Source: Flavobacteriaceae bacterium (GTDB taxonomy: Bacteria; Bacteroidota; Bacteroidia; Flavobacteriales; Flavobacteriaceae). Taken from it: DNA of 44,770 nucleotides. Shown here one piece after another: positions 22,288-31,346 of the stretch (within the stretch, counting starts at the first letter, position 1; every line of letters begins with the position of its first letter). The notes beneath the pieces were generated by a model. That model did not search any database and was not told where the DNA came from. It saw only the letters and a program-made list of their open reading frames with translations. Made by a program: the position numbers and the translations under genes. The DNA lies in the NCBI GenBank assembly GCA_013043685.1, contig JABDNT010000034.1, forward strand, positions 1 to 44,770. Direction: 5' to 3'.

Positions 22288-23166
22288 ATGACAATACTCG
22301 ACGGAAGAAAAGCAAGCAATGATATTAAGGACGAAATTAAAGTAGCTGTAGACGGCATGAAGGCCAACGGTGAAAAGGTTCCGCATTTGGCAGCTGTTCT
22401 GGTTGGAGATGACGGTGCCAGCTTAACATATGTAGGCAGTAAGGTGCGTGCATGCGAACGTATTGGTTTCGAATCTACCTTGGTCCATTTGCCAGATACT
22501 ACTTCCGAAGAAGAATTGTTATTAAAAATCGATGAATTGAACAACGATAATGATATTGACGGCTTTATCGTTCAACTGCCTTTACCCAAACAAATCGATT
22601 CTCAAAAAGTACTGATGGCAGTCGACCCTAAAAAAGATGTCGATGGTTTCCATCCGGAGAATTTCGGTAAGATGGCGCTTGGAATGGAGTCGTTTATTGC
22701 CGCTACTCCATTTGGAATTATGGAATTACTGGAACGCCATAAAGTTGAAACCTCGGGAAAACATGCTGTTGTGATCGGCAGAAGTAATATCGTTGGGAGG
22801 CCTATGAGCATCCTCTTGAGCCGTAAAGGGTATCCCGGGGATTGCACGGTGACACTCACCCATAGCCGCACAAGGAACATGGCCGAAATTACACGCGAAG
22901 CCGACATCATCGTTTCGGCTCTAGGAGTACCCAATTTCCTCAAAGCCGATATGGTAAAAGACGGTGTGGTTATCATCGATGTAGGAATCACCCGGGTTCC
23001 GGACGAATCTCATCCAAAAGGATATGTCATTACCGGAGATGTGGATTTTGAACAGGTAAGCAAGAAAGCATCGTATATTACTCCGGTACCAGGAGGAGTT
23101 GGTCCTATGACCATTGCTATGCTTCTAAAGAATACCTTACTGGCCCGGAAGTACAGGAATCACTAA
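22288..23166 (+). CDS. folD: Bifunctional methylenetetrahydrofolate dehydrogenase / cyclohydrolase
   Basis: 292 residues. It catalyses NADP-dependent oxidation of 5,10-methylene-THF and hydrolysis of the methenyl form to 10-formyl-THF in one-carbon metabolism. Signature regions are seen: [14 protein letters not shown] with the catalytic Tyr and Lys, [29 protein letters not shown], and the C-terminal [15 protein letters not shown]. Length is standard. It follows ffh closely, and its last four bases overlap the end of the convergent permease gene. Confidence 0.98.
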   Translation: MTILDGRKASNDIKDEIKVAVDGMKANGEKVPHLAAVLVGDDGASLTYVGSKVRACERIGFESTLVHLPDTTSEEELLLKIDELNNDNDIDGFIVQLPLPKQIDSQKVLMAVDPKKDVDGFHPENFGKMALGMESFIAATPFGIMELLERHKVETSGKHAVVIGRSNIVGRPMSILLSRKGYPGDCTVTLTHSRTRNMAEITREADIIVSALGVPNFLKADMVKDGVVIIDVGITRVPDESHPKGYVITGDVDFEQVSKKASYITPVPGGVGPMTIAMLLKNTLLARKYRNH

Positions 23167-24194
23167 TTTTCTATCGTTTCTGAAGTATTGGATAAATATT
23201 CTTTCCGGTAAATATTCACGATTACCAGGAATAGGCTGATAAGTAAAGGACCGAAGATAAGTCCGATAAACCCGAATAACGGAACTCCCACAATTACACC
23301 AATCAATGTTATTAATGGGTGAACATTGTCCAGACGTTTCAATACATACAAGCGGATGATATTATCTGTGGAACCTACAACAATTAGTCCGTATAAGAGT
23401 ATCCCCCAGGCTGAGAACGTATTGCCACTGGATAATTCCAGGATGAAAACAGGAAGTATACCGATAAGTGTTCCAACGAACGGTATCATAGAACCAATGG
23501 TGACGATGACAAACCAAAAGAAAGGATCCTGTATTCCGAAGATAAAAAAGCCGATAAGCGCTATGATTCCCTGTGCAAGGGCCACTAAAGGAATGCCCAG
23601 GGCATTGGATCTCACCATTGCCTGGATTTCACTGCCAATCACCTTTAAATTGGGCTTACTGATCGGGACATAGTCGCCTACCGTGTTCTTTACAAGTCGC
23701 CTGTTTGTGAACATATAAAACAGGATAAAATACATAAGGCCCACAGCAATAAATATATCGAAGGTACTGCCGGCAACACTCTGTAAATTATTGGTCAGCC
23801 AGGAAGAAATGGCACTCACATCAATTTCCGAAGCCAGATCGAAATCAAATTCGGTTTCCCAGGCTCCCAATTGTTCTTTAAGTGCTCGAACAACTTTTTC
23901 GGAATTCTGCACTGCGTTGCCAATCTTATTACCCAGCATCATGATTACCCCCGTTACTGGTAAAAGTATTCCCACGAAGGAAATGATAATAAGTAATGAT
24001 GCTGCCAGATTTCGATTCCATCCTTTACGCATCAGCTTTAACATCCATCCTCGCATTATCACATAGATCGTAATAGCTCCCAGGACCCCTGAGAAATAAG
24101 GGAGCAGTTCTCTGAAAATTAGTCCCCCGATCAGCAGGATCAGTAACAGGACAAATATCTGCTGAATGATATGTTGCGGAATGGGTTTGGTCAT
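23163..24194 (-). CDS. AI-2E family (PerM-like) membrane transporter
   Basis: 343 residues with about eight transmembrane segments: two pairs at the N-terminus, a cytosolic or amphipathic region (about 85-145), then the conserved C-terminal half. The conserved region [32 protein letters not shown] and the end motif [11 protein letters not shown] fit the AI-2E transporter family (formerly UPF0118). Members have been linked to autoinducer-2 export or to sodium-proton exchange, and most are untested; the substrate here is open. It is convergent with folD, with a four-base overlap at the stops. Confidence 0.92.
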   Translation of the reverse strand: MTKPIPQHIIQQIFVLLLILLIGGLIFRELLPYFSGVLGAITIYVIMRGWMLKLMRKGWNRNLAASLLIIISFVGILLPVTGVIMMLGNKIGNAVQNSEKVVRALKEQLGAWETEFDFDLASEIDVSAISSWLTNNLQSVAGSTFDIFIAVGLMYFILFYMFTNRRLVKNTVGDYVPISKPNLKVIGSEIQAMVRSNALGIPLVALAQGIIALIGFFIFGIQDPFFWFVIVTIGSMIPFVGTLIGILPVFILELSSGNTFSAWGILLYGLIVVGSTDNIIRLYVLKRLDNVHPLITLIGVIVGVPLFGFIGLIFGPLLISLFLVIVNIYRKEYLSNTSETIEN

Positions 24195-24347
24195 ATAATT
24201 GTCTTGGCTGATATAAAGATAATATTTTAAAAGCAGGTATTTAAAATGCTACAAAGTTTCATCGAGTAATTTGACTATTGGTCTAAAATAGTGCGCCATT
24301 GCACACACTTTTCGTAACTTAATAATTCAACTAAATAATTAGATTAT

Positions 24348-24620
24348 ATGAGAAAAGTAATATTGATTCTGAGTATTTTATGTATCGGACTTATATCCAT
24401 AGCCGGTATACGAAGTAGTGAAGAGGGGCCAAAGATCACTATTTGCCATATTCCACCGGGAAATCCTGAGAATGCACATTCCATTACGATTAGCATTAAT
24501 GCCTTACCGGCACATTTGGCTCATGGTGATAGTGAAGGAGCTTGTGAAGCCCAATGTACACTTGAAACGGACCCGGAATGTTATTGTGAACTATTCCCGA
24601 ATGATCCTGCTTGTAATTGA
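24348..24620 (+). CDS. Small exported Cys/His-rich protein with CHxPPGN motif
   Basis: 90 residues. A hydrophobic N-terminal signal (1-20) is followed by one copy of the motif ICHIPPGNPENAHSI and ALPAHLAHGD (about 32-61), then a Cys-rich tail (C66, C70, C78, C80, C89). The C-H-x-P-P-G-N ... H ... A-H-L-x-H-G-D pattern occurs in many bacterial extracellular proteins, usually as one module of a larger protein. Here it stands nearly alone. The conserved Cys33, His34, His44, His56 and His59 could bind a metal, and the odd number of Cys in the tail leaves disulfides plausible. It appears to be monocistronic. Confidence 0.8.
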   Translation: MRKVILILSILCIGLISIAGIRSSEEGPKITICHIPPGNPENAHSITISINALPAHLAHGDSEGACEAQCTLETDPECYCELFPNDPACN

Positions 24621-24629
24621 GATTGAAAT

Positions 24630-25055
24630 TTATTTCGCGAAAAGCTGATCAATATTTTTAAAGGCTTTGAATTCCAGTGCATTACCGCTGGGATCCTTAA
24701 AAAACATGGTGGCCTGTTCTCCAACCTCACCTTCAAAACGAATATAGGGTTCTATTATGAATTTTATATTTTGTTTCTCTAGTGACCCGGATAGTTGTTC
24801 GAAGGAGGACATGTCCAATACCACTCCGAAATGTGGAACAGGAACGTCTTTTCCGTCCACCGGGTTGCTGTGAACACCATCATTCCATTCTTCCTTTAGA
24901 TGTATTACCAGTTGATGTCCGAAAAAATCGAAATCAACCCAATGGTCGCTGCTTCTGCCTTCTTTACAACCTAAGACGTCACGGTAGAATGCACGGTTTT
25001 TAGGAATTTCATTTACGGGAATAGCGAGGTGAAATGGTCTTAGGTTCGGTTTCAT
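24630..25055 (-). CDS. VOC-family (glyoxalase-like) protein
   Basis: 141 residues of the vicinal-oxygen-chelate superfamily, with two beta-alpha-beta-beta-beta halves. The first starts with [20 protein letters not shown] and the second near [14 protein letters not shown], ending with [15 protein letters not shown]. Candidate metal ligands His9 and the Glu in ALEFK are kept, so a mononuclear metal enzyme (dioxygenase, lyase or resistance type) is possible. It starts one base after the stop of the methyltransferase gene, so the two are one translational unit and may act on the same compound. Confidence 0.88.
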   Translation of the reverse strand: MKPNLRPFHLAIPVNEIPKNRAFYRDVLGCKEGRSSDHWVDFDFFGHQLVIHLKEEWNDGVHSNPVDGKDVPVPHFGVVLDMSSFEQLSGSLEKQNIKFIIEPYIRFEGEVGEQATMFFKDPSGNALEFKAFKNIDQLFAK

Positions 25056-25056
25056 T

Positions 25057-26676
25057 TTAGTTGTTTACGGTTAAATAATGAATACTAACTGTGGCTCTTT
25101 CATCCTTAGGAAATTTGGAAAGATGATTCGGATCCGATGATAATCCGATTTCCGAAAGGACGTGATTGAAAACATCTAATTCCAGAATATACTGATCGCT
25201 GAATCCATGTGTGGCATCATAAGCCGTTGCGGCTGTTTTACCTACATATTGAGCCGCGATTTTCGGATCGATGGTATGCAGCTCAATAAGCAGCAGGCCG
25301 AATTTACCGATATATTTCTTCCAGTTTTCAAAGTGTTCTTTCAGATTTTGCTCAACCATGGCGTTGTGCAATCGTAAGCCGCCAGAAGAAAATGCTCCTG
25401 TACTTAAGCTCGTGGTATCCTTTGAAAAATTTTGCGGCATAGACCACGGCCTGTTGTGATCCAGGAAGGTTCTTACATTTAACAAATCTTCCAGATTGAT
25501 ATCGTAATTAGCCTGAATATCTTCTTCCAGTTGCTCCGGGTTTCCGATGTCTCCCCAGATCACTTTGGCCCAAATATCGGCCTTAACAAGGTTGGCACGG
25601 GTAGCTTTTAATGCAGCCCGATTGAAATCCACACCAACTAAAAACAAAGGATATTCCTCCAGCATGGTACCGCGATGTGTACGCTGTTCTATTACTTCGA
25701 ACAGGTGGATAAGGAATGCACCGTTACCACATCCCATGTCCAGAATTCCTTTTGGTTGTTCTTCAATGGGTTTGTTGAAAAGCGTGATTATTATTTCATC
25801 AATTTTTTTGAAATACGCCGAGTGAGCCCCTCCGCTTCCCCAAACGTTCATCTCTCTGTCCACATGTATCTCACTAACCGTGGACGTGGAGCTTTTAAAG
25901 ATCAGGGCATTGCCAAACATAAGTTCGTCCACACGGCGGAAGGTTGGGATATATGACACGGTTACACCATAAGCAGTAGAACGCCTGGCGAAGAACAAGC
26001 CCTTATTGGTAAATCGGTAGTGGCCGTTTTTTTTGGTGAACCATTCCAGGTAGGTGAAAAAATCGAGGATCTTACTGAAACTATCCGGGTCTTCATGAAA
26101 CTCATCAGCACTGAAAGAGGCTTCCATGAAATATTTATGAAACATACCATCCATACCCAGGAAAACGGTAATTGGACCTACCAACACTCCTTCTATATGC
26201 TTTTCGATCTGAAATTCAATTTCCTTGGTTAGGGTGTCGTTGGACGTAGACGCATAGGCTCCATTTCTGTACTTGTTGAATATCCGATTCAGTAAAGAGA
26301 ACTCGTCGCGTTCGAAATGACGCGGATGAAATTCCGAAGAAATTTTCATGAAATTTACAACATCCTCGTAGCTATTTGCAAGACTGAAGGCGATGCTGCT
26401 TTTGGAATTCGTAGAAATAGTGATGGTATTATCTTCACGCTTTATATCGTATTCCAGCCATCCCTGGGAAGCAAGCATACGCAGACCAATATTGAGGTAT
26501 CCTTCATTGGCGTTAAATTTTTCGGTGATCGTACTTAGCAGGCATTTTCCTTCTTTCAGAAGATAATCGAGTACGCCTTTATCATCCAAAGCCTGAACCA
26601 CAGGAGCGACAGCAATTCCGTCCAGATGGCGAAAAAGTTCACTGCGATATAAAGATTTCTCGGAACTGCTGAGCAT
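25057..26676 (-). CDS. Large class I SAM-dependent methyltransferase with N-terminal winged-helix-like domain
   Basis: 539 residues, much longer than an ordinary O-methyltransferase. The N-terminus (about 20-95, with [19 protein letters not shown] and [15 protein letters not shown]) resembles the winged-helix dimerisation domain of small-molecule methyltransferases. A middle region (about 100-300) follows, then the SAM-binding motif [12 protein letters not shown] (about 313) and acidic residue in [10 protein letters not shown]. The [15 protein letters not shown] stretch before the SAM domain recalls methyltransferase domains of polyketide synthases; this is recollection, not a search. It forms a pair with the VOC gene one base downstream. 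A weak hairpin (26712-26732) separates it from the gene upstream. The substrate is unknown. Confidence 0.85.
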   Translation of the reverse strand: MLSSSEKSLYRSELFRHLDGIAVAPVVQALDDKGVLDYLLKEGKCLLSTITEKFNANEGYLNIGLRMLASQGWLEYDIKREDNTITISTNSKSSIAFSLANSYEDVVNFMKISSEFHPRHFERDEFSLLNRIFNKYRNGAYASTSNDTLTKEIEFQIEKHIEGVLVGPITVFLGMDGMFHKYFMEASFSADEFHEDPDSFSKILDFFTYLEWFTKKNGHYRFTNKGLFFARRSTAYGVTVSYIPTFRRVDELMFGNALIFKSSTSTVSEIHVDREMNVWGSGGAHSAYFKKIDEIIITLFNKPIEEQPKGILDMGCGNGAFLIHLFEVIEQRTHRGTMLEEYPLFLVGVDFNRAALKATRANLVKADIWAKVIWGDIGNPEQLEEDIQANYDINLEDLLNVRTFLDHNRPWSMPQNFSKDTTSLSTGAFSSGGLRLHNAMVEQNLKEHFENWKKYIGKFGLLLIELHTIDPKIAAQYVGKTAATAYDATHGFSDQYILELDVFNHVLSEIGLSSDPNHLSKFPKDERATVSIHYLTVNN

Positions 26677-26734
26677 ATTTCACTAGTTGTGAGCTATGTA
26701 AATATATGCTTTTCCGACCTATTTTTTCGGAATA

Positions 26735-27679
26735 TTACAACCTGTTCCAAATATCGAGATAGATCTTCCATTCACCTTTATCCCTTCGCCAAACGATCAC
26801 GTATTTCCCTTCAAAATCGGTCTTTTTACCTTTTTTGTTGGTCGTACTTCCTTCGTAATAGCCGTAATCGTATGCGTAATTCTTAATGATCCGGATTTCT
26901 GAAGGAGTCACTTTATGATAAAGATCCTTTACTCCTTCTGCGAATTGCCATCGTTTTTCTATTTTGGGCCTGCCGGAGATTATATTAGAGTTTCCCGGAA
27001 AAATTTTAGCGTCGATTGTATACAAACTTGCAATTTCTTCCGCATCGGCATTCATGTAAGCTGCAGAAAAAGCTCTGATTTTCTCACGTATTTTTTCTTC
27101 TTCGGAAAAGGCAAGTCTTTTCTTGCAACTGATCTTCCAGGTTGGATATCGGATACTTTCGTTAGTATCTACCCATTCTCCTAACCAATCAAAGCTCATT
27201 TCATTTATATTACTAAAAATAACCCTGTAGAAACCATCCATCCCATTTGGTGCTTTTTGCTCACGGTAGAGCACTATGCTGTCTCCTCTTTTTCCACCCT
27301 CCCAGGCAGGTAGGGCCGGAGATGGCAGTTTGTTGGAGTAGAAATGTACGTACCATCTGCTGCTATCAGCGATGAACTGGCGGATACTACCTGCATGACT
27401 ACCATCCGGTTTATATGTTTCGTCCTGCACTGCTGTTCCATCCATGATATAGCTCCATTTCCAGACTATATTTTCTGGTTCCTGCCAGGTTCCGTCAGGG
27501 TTACGCAGAGTGGAAATACAGTCGCAAGTACCGATCATAGGAGCGAAGTCGGCCAGTTCTTGAGGTGCTTCGGGATTTAGTTTGCCATATGGATTTTCCG
27601 GTGATACCGAATAAGTTCCCTGGGCATTTGCCGCCATCATAGAAATAATAGCGAAGCACATATACAACAGTGTTTTCAT
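26735..27679 (-). CDS. Exported protein with DUF1579-like and NTF2-like (DUF4440-type) domains
   Basis: 314 residues. A signal peptide (1-19, MAANAQ) precedes an N-terminal beta-rich domain (about 35-185), with FAPMIGTCDCISTLRNPDG, WKWSYIMDGTAVQDE and FDWLGEWVD, resembling the DUF1579 type. A C-terminal NTF2-like domain (about 190-314) has KIREKIRAFSAAYMNADAEE, LYTIDAKIFPG and IVWRRDKGEWKIYLDIWN, resembling the DUF4440/ketosteroid-isomerase-like type. Both domains are common in exported Bacteroidota proteins, and no enzyme activity is known. It lies 58 bases upstream of the methyltransferase gene on the same strand, so a shared transcript is possible. Confidence 0.82.
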   Translation of the reverse strand: MKTLLYMCFAIISMMAANAQGTYSVSPENPYGKLNPEAPQELADFAPMIGTCDCISTLRNPDGTWQEPENIVWKWSYIMDGTAVQDETYKPDGSHAGSIRQFIADSSRWYVHFYSNKLPSPALPAWEGGKRGDSIVLYREQKAPNGMDGFYRVIFSNINEMSFDWLGEWVDTNESIRYPTWKISCKKRLAFSEEEKIREKIRAFSAAYMNADAEEIASLYTIDAKIFPGNSNIISGRPKIEKRWQFAEGVKDLYHKVTPSEIRIIKNYAYDYGYYEGSTTNKKGKKTDFEGKYVIVWRRDKGEWKIYLDIWNRL

Positions 27680-27856
27680 AGGTGTGCAGCGATTTAATTG
27701 AACAAATTTTGAATTTTCTACACTGTAATATACAACGAAGCATCGATTACAAGTTCATAACAAATTATTAAATGCAGTGAGATTGCACGATATTGATTGT
27801 ATTATGATATAATCCTTCTGCACATTGCGACGGAGAACACTGTTTTTACTATTAAT

Positions 27857-27881
27857 AAAAAAGCCTCTTTAAAAGAGGCCT
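27857..27881 (-). terminator. Terminator of the lipoprotein gene at 27890
   Basis: GCCTCTT (27863-27869) pairs with AAGAGGC (27873-27879) around a three-base loop. On the minus strand the stem is followed by a T-run, just after the stop codon at 27890. Confidence 0.88.
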
Positions 27882-27889
27882 TATTTTAT

Positions 27890-28477
27890 TTATTCATCGG
27901 AAGAATCATCTTCCTCCTCTTCAGCATCCCAGCCCACCATGAAATATTTGAAGGTGGCATCATCCGGAATTTGAGTTGCTTCTATCTTGGCGTTGAAATT
28001 ATAACGAACACTTTCCGGAAGTAATTTTTTGTCTATGGTTATAAATACCTCACTATCCTTTATGAAGATAACTACTGAATTGATAGCATTCTCGATGGCA
28101 ACAATCTCATAATTAGCCTTTAAATCGCCAAAGGTACTTCCCATTCCGAAGCCTTTATCTGTAATGTAACGGTCGTCGAAGATCTGGATGTTGGTAATAA
28201 CCGAGTTCGGGTCTTCATTGTCTTCCGGCGAGAGCAACATTAGTTTCTTACCGCCCTTTTCGTAAATCTCTACTTCTCCCTGGGTCTCAGGGGCATCTTC
28301 AATCGGGCTAAGCTTCACAATAGAATCATTCGCGAAAATAGAGTCCAATTGTCTCATCTGTGTTTTTTTATTAAGAGGGCCTATAGTTCCATCGCCAATC
28401 AGAAAAGGATCGGTCTCTTTACCACATTGGGTTAACAGTATCACCGCTGCTGCGGCTAATAACAATAACTTTTTCAT
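27890..28477 (-). CDS. Lipoprotein of unknown function with acidic tail
   Basis: 195 residues. Lipobox LTQC (Cys18). The mature part (about 40-175) is mixed beta/alpha with phrases such as VITNIQIFDDRYITDKGFGMG and TFGDLKANYEI. The latter G-D-L pattern recalls periplasmic proteins that compare a measured with an expected value, but no family is recognised. The last dozen residues are almost only Glu, Asp and Ser. A TAAATTTG -7-like box (28507-28500) lies 22 bases before the ATG and overlaps the end of the HerA-like gene region. A terminator follows the stop directly, so the gene is probably monocistronic. Confidence 0.72.
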   Translation of the reverse strand: MKKLLLLAAAAVILLTQCGKETDPFLIGDGTIGPLNKKTQMRQLDSIFANDSIVKLSPIEDAPETQGEVEIYEKGGKKLMLLSPEDNEDPNSVITNIQIFDDRYITDKGFGMGSTFGDLKANYEIVAIENAINSVVIFIKDSEVFITIDKKLLPESVRYNFNAKIEATQIPDDATFKYFMVGWDAEEEEDDSSDE

Positions 28478-28516
28478 GTATGTTTAATTAGGTTGTATTC
28501 AAATTTAACAGTTGTT

Positions 28517-30049
28517 TTATTTTAACATCTTAGTCAATATTCCAAGCACACTACGGATTACCGTTGGACTTGTTAATACCTTTTCCAAAGAACTTTTACC
28601 CCTCCTTCTGGATGTAGTTCTCCTACGACCGGAGGTTGATCGTCGTGCCTCTTCCTGTTCCTTCTTTGCTTTAGCTTTTGCTTCTTCTTTATTGGCAGTC
28701 TCAATTTTTTCGTTCAGAAGCTCATAGGCACTTTCTCTGTCCAGTTCTTCATTATATTTCTTTATCAATTTCGATTCTTCCAGCAGATCTTCTAATTCAT
28801 CGTCTTCCAGGACATCCATGCGGCTCATAGGTGCACGCAATAAGGTCGCTGCCAATGGGGTTGGGATACCTTTCTCATTAAGCGCCGAAACCAGGGCTTC
28901 TCCAATACCAAGGGAGGTAAGCACTTCATCGGTCTTGTAATAATCGGAAATCGGATAGTTCTCTGCTGTTAATTTAATTGCCTTTCTGTCTTTGGCTGTA
29001 AAGGCACGCAAGGCATGCTGTACTTTCAATCCTAACTGACTTAGAACAGCGTCAGGAACATCGGTTGGATTCTGTGTAACAAAATACAATCCAACGCCTT
29101 TGGAACGTATGAGTTTTACAATACTTTCAATTTGATCAAGCAAGGCGTCGCTGGCCTCCTTGAATATTAAATGTGCTTCATCGATAAAGATCACGAGCTC
29201 AGGTCTTCCGCTATCACCCTGTTCTGGAAATGTACTGTATACTTCAGCAAGCAGGCACAACATAAAAGTGGAAAACAATTTCGGCCTGTCCTGGATATCG
29301 GTAAGGCGAACAATGTTAATATATCCCATGCCATTCTCATCTACGCGCAGAAGATCGTCCGTATCGAAAGACTTTTCTCCAAAGAAAAGATCACCTCCCT
29401 GCTGCTCAAGCTCCACGATCTTTCTGAGGATTGCTCCTGAAGAGGCAGGTGAGATCCTGCCGTATTCCCTGGCGATCTCTGCTTTACCTTCTTCGGTCGC
29501 ATATTGAAGGATCTTTTTGAAATCCTTCAGGTCGAGCAGCGGCAATTTGTTGTCGTCGCAATATTTAAAAAGTATGGAAATAATTCCTGCCTGGGTTTCA
29601 GACACTCCTAATATTCTCGAAATTAGTACGGGACCAAATTCACTAACGGTCGCTCTAAGTCGAACACCATTCTGTTTGGAGAGAGTGAGGATCTCGACGG
29701 GAAATTTCTTTGCTTCGAACGGGAATCCTATATTGGCATGTCGCTCATCGATTTTTGGATGTCCCGGACTTGGTTGTGCGATCCCGCTGAGGTCACCTTT
29801 CATATCCATGAGCAGGACAGGGACACCTTTTTCAGAGAGGTTTTCTGCAAGGATCTGTAAAGTTTTGGTCTTTCCTGTACCTGTGGCTCCGGCAATTAAA
29901 CCATGTCGATTCATAGTTTTTAAAGGAATCTTCACGAGGGCGTTGGTTACTGCCTCACCATCCAGCATGGCTGCTCCTAAAGTGATGGCGTCACCTTTGG
30001 TTTTATAGCCGTTATTTATATGATCGAAAAATACTTGCGAATCTGCCAT
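28517..30049 (-). CDS. HerA-like / DUF853 (YjgR-type) ATPase
   Basis: 510 residues, cytoplasmic P-loop ATPase of the HerA-FtsK superfamily. Walker A GATGTGKT (54-61) and Walker B LVIFIDEAH (about 286-294) are intact, the DMKGDLSG segment after Walker A and the VTQNPTDVP sensor region are typical of the DUF853/YjgR group. A Glu/Lys-rich coiled coil with a Ser/Arg-rich basic stretch (about 425-490) precedes a short hydrophobic C-terminus. YjgR-like proteins have no established function; related HerA enzymes translocate DNA. It is divergent from the RidA-like lipoprotein gene and shows no operon partner such as NurA. Confidence 0.92.
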   Translation of the reverse strand: MADSQVFFDHINNGYKTKGDAITLGAAMLDGEAVTNALVKIPLKTMNRHGLIAGATGTGKTKTLQILAENLSEKGVPVLLMDMKGDLSGIAQPSPGHPKIDERHANIGFPFEAKKFPVEILTLSKQNGVRLRATVSEFGPVLISRILGVSETQAGIISILFKYCDDNKLPLLDLKDFKKILQYATEEGKAEIAREYGRISPASSGAILRKIVELEQQGGDLFFGEKSFDTDDLLRVDENGMGYINIVRLTDIQDRPKLFSTFMLCLLAEVYSTFPEQGDSGRPELVIFIDEAHLIFKEASDALLDQIESIVKLIRSKGVGLYFVTQNPTDVPDAVLSQLGLKVQHALRAFTAKDRKAIKLTAENYPISDYYKTDEVLTSLGIGEALVSALNEKGIPTPLAATLLRAPMSRMDVLEDDELEDLLEESKLIKKYNEELDRESAYELLNEKIETANKEEAKAKAKKEQEEARRSTSGRRRTTSRRRGKSSLEKVLTSPTVIRSVLGILTKMLK

Positions 30050-30130
30050 ATTTCAAATTTTGGTTAAAAATAGGAATTGTGCCTAAGCTTCTGAAATAAT
30101 CCGTATTTTAAATTTCAAATAATTCAAGTC

Positions 30131-30625
30131 ATGAATAGAATTATAAGAACAATATCATTATTGACCTTCCCTCTGTTTATTCTCCATTGCGCTCCCAATT
30201 CCGAAGAAAAGAAGGCGGAATTGCTCCAAACTAACAGTCCGATTTTTTATCCGTCGCATGAGCCGGGGAGAGCCAATAAACCTTTCAGCGACGCCGTACA
30301 GGTAGGGAATCTGTACTTTCTTACCGGCCAGATTGGACTGGATCACAGCACAGGAAATATGGTCGCTGGGGGTATAGAATCAGAAACGATACAAACACTT
30401 GAGAACATTAAAGACGTTTTAAAGCAGCACGATCTTGAAATGACAGACGTGGTAAAGGCCACTGTTATTCTTGATACTATTGCCGATTTTGTGGCGTTCA
30501 ACAGTATTTATGAAAGTTATTTTCCACAAAAACCGGTACGCACTACGTTCGCTGTTGAATCACTTGCCCGGAATGCGAAAATTGAGATTGAGGTTATTGC
30601 GGCGAAGGACCAAAATATGCAATAA
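30131..30625 (+). CDS. RidA-family protein with lipoprotein signal
   Basis: 164 residues. The C-terminal part (about 45-162) is a complete Rid (YjgF/YER057c/UK114) domain: AVQVGNLYFLTGQIGLD, TIQTLENIKDVLKQ, VVKATVILDTIADFVAFNSIY, and KPVRTTFAVESLARNAKIEIE. The Arg of VRTT (about 137), which in RidA binds the substrate carboxylate, and the following Glu are present, so enamine/imine deaminase chemistry is possible. Unlike normal cytoplasmic RidA it starts with a signal peptide and lipobox ILHC (Cys20), so it should be a membrane-anchored envelope protein. It is divergent from the HerA-like gene and about 50 bases before queE. Confidence 0.88.
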   Translation: MNRIIRTISLLTFPLFILHCAPNSEEKKAELLQTNSPIFYPSHEPGRANKPFSDAVQVGNLYFLTGQIGLDHSTGNMVAGGIESETIQTLENIKDVLKQHDLEMTDVVKATVILDTIADFVAFNSIYESYFPQKPVRTTFAVESLARNAKIEIEVIAAKDQNMQ

Positions 30626-30663
30626 TGGGAAACTCGGCTAAGGTCTTCTATTACTAATTTAAT

Positions 30664-30671
30664 TACCTTTG
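30664..30671 (+). promoter_or_regulatory. -7-like box directly before queE
   Basis: TACCTTTG matches TAnnTTTG and ends six bases before the queE ATG. No TTG box is found about 19 bases upstream. If used, the transcript would start at or very near the start codon. Confidence 0.35.
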
Positions 30672-30677
30672 CCGGCG

Positions 30678-31307
30678 ATGCGAGAAGATATTCAGAAACA
30701 AGTTGATGCAGGCCTTATGCTCCCGTTAATGGAAGAGTTTTATACGATCCAGGGAGAAGGATATCATAAAGGAACGGCAGCCTATTTCATACGGATAGGT
30801 GGCTGTGACGTGGGGTGTCATTGGTGTGATGTGAAAGAGAGCTGGAATCCGGCAATTCATCCGCCCACAGATATCAAATCCATTGTAGAAAATGCTGTGA
30901 AGTATTCCAAAACGATCGTTATAACTGGCGGCGAGCCCCTTACATGGGACATGCGTCCATTAACATCCCGCCTGAAGGAAGAAGGACTGGATATTCACAT
31001 AGAAACCTCGGGAGCTTATCCGCTTACAGGTTCCTGGGATTGGATCTGTTTATCACCAAAGAAAATAAAACTTCCGAAACCGGAAATCTACCCGAAAGCC
31101 GATGAATTGAAAGTTATCGTCTACAACAAAGATGACCTTCGATTTGCTGAAGAGCAGGCCGCAAATGTTTCGGAAAATTGTATCCTGTATCTTCAGCCGG
31201 AATGGAGTAAAAGGGATAAGGTGATGCCGCTAATCGTTGACTATGTGATGAAAAACCCTAAATGGAAAGTCTCACTACAAACCCATAAATACTTAAACAT
31301 CCCCTAA
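30678..31307 (+). CDS. queE: 7-carboxy-7-deazaguanine synthase
   Basis: 209 residues, radical-SAM enzyme that converts 6-carboxytetrahydropterin to 7-carboxy-7-deazaguanine in queuosine (preQ0) synthesis. The start ATG 30678 is chosen over the TTG at 30669, which lies in a -7-like box. Seen: the substrate-binding N-terminus FYTIQGEGYH, the cluster motif C43-x3-C47-x2-C50 (CDVGCHWC), TGGEP for SAM binding, and HIETSGAY. The motif spacing is that of canonical QueE radical-SAM members. A hairpin terminator overlaps the stop codon. It stands without other queuosine genes nearby. Confidence 0.95.
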   Translation: MREDIQKQVDAGLMLPLMEEFYTIQGEGYHKGTAAYFIRIGGCDVGCHWCDVKESWNPAIHPPTDIKSIVENAVKYSKTIVITGGEPLTWDMRPLTSRLKEEGLDIHIETSGAYPLTGSWDWICLSPKKIKLPKPEIYPKADELKVIVYNKDDLRFAEEQAANVSENCILYLQPEWSKRDKVMPLIVDYVMKNPKWKVSLQTHKYLNIP

Positions 31308-31328
31308 TGCATTAGAGGATGTTTTATA
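31295..31328 (+). terminator. Terminator overlapping the queE stop codon
   Basis: AAACATCC (31295-31302) pairs with GGATGTTT (31317-31324), continued after one mismatch by CTAA/TTAG, followed by TTTATATA. The stop TAA lies in the stem. It may also end the convergent transcript from 31347. Confidence 0.7.
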
Positions 31329-31346
31329 TATCTATATAATTTCCGG

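Noticed and set aside
26712-26732. Hairpin TTCCGA/TCGGAA as a terminator between the NTF2-like gene and the methyltransferase gene
   Set aside because: Only six pairs, a nine-base loop and no T-run on the minus strand; it may be fortuitous.
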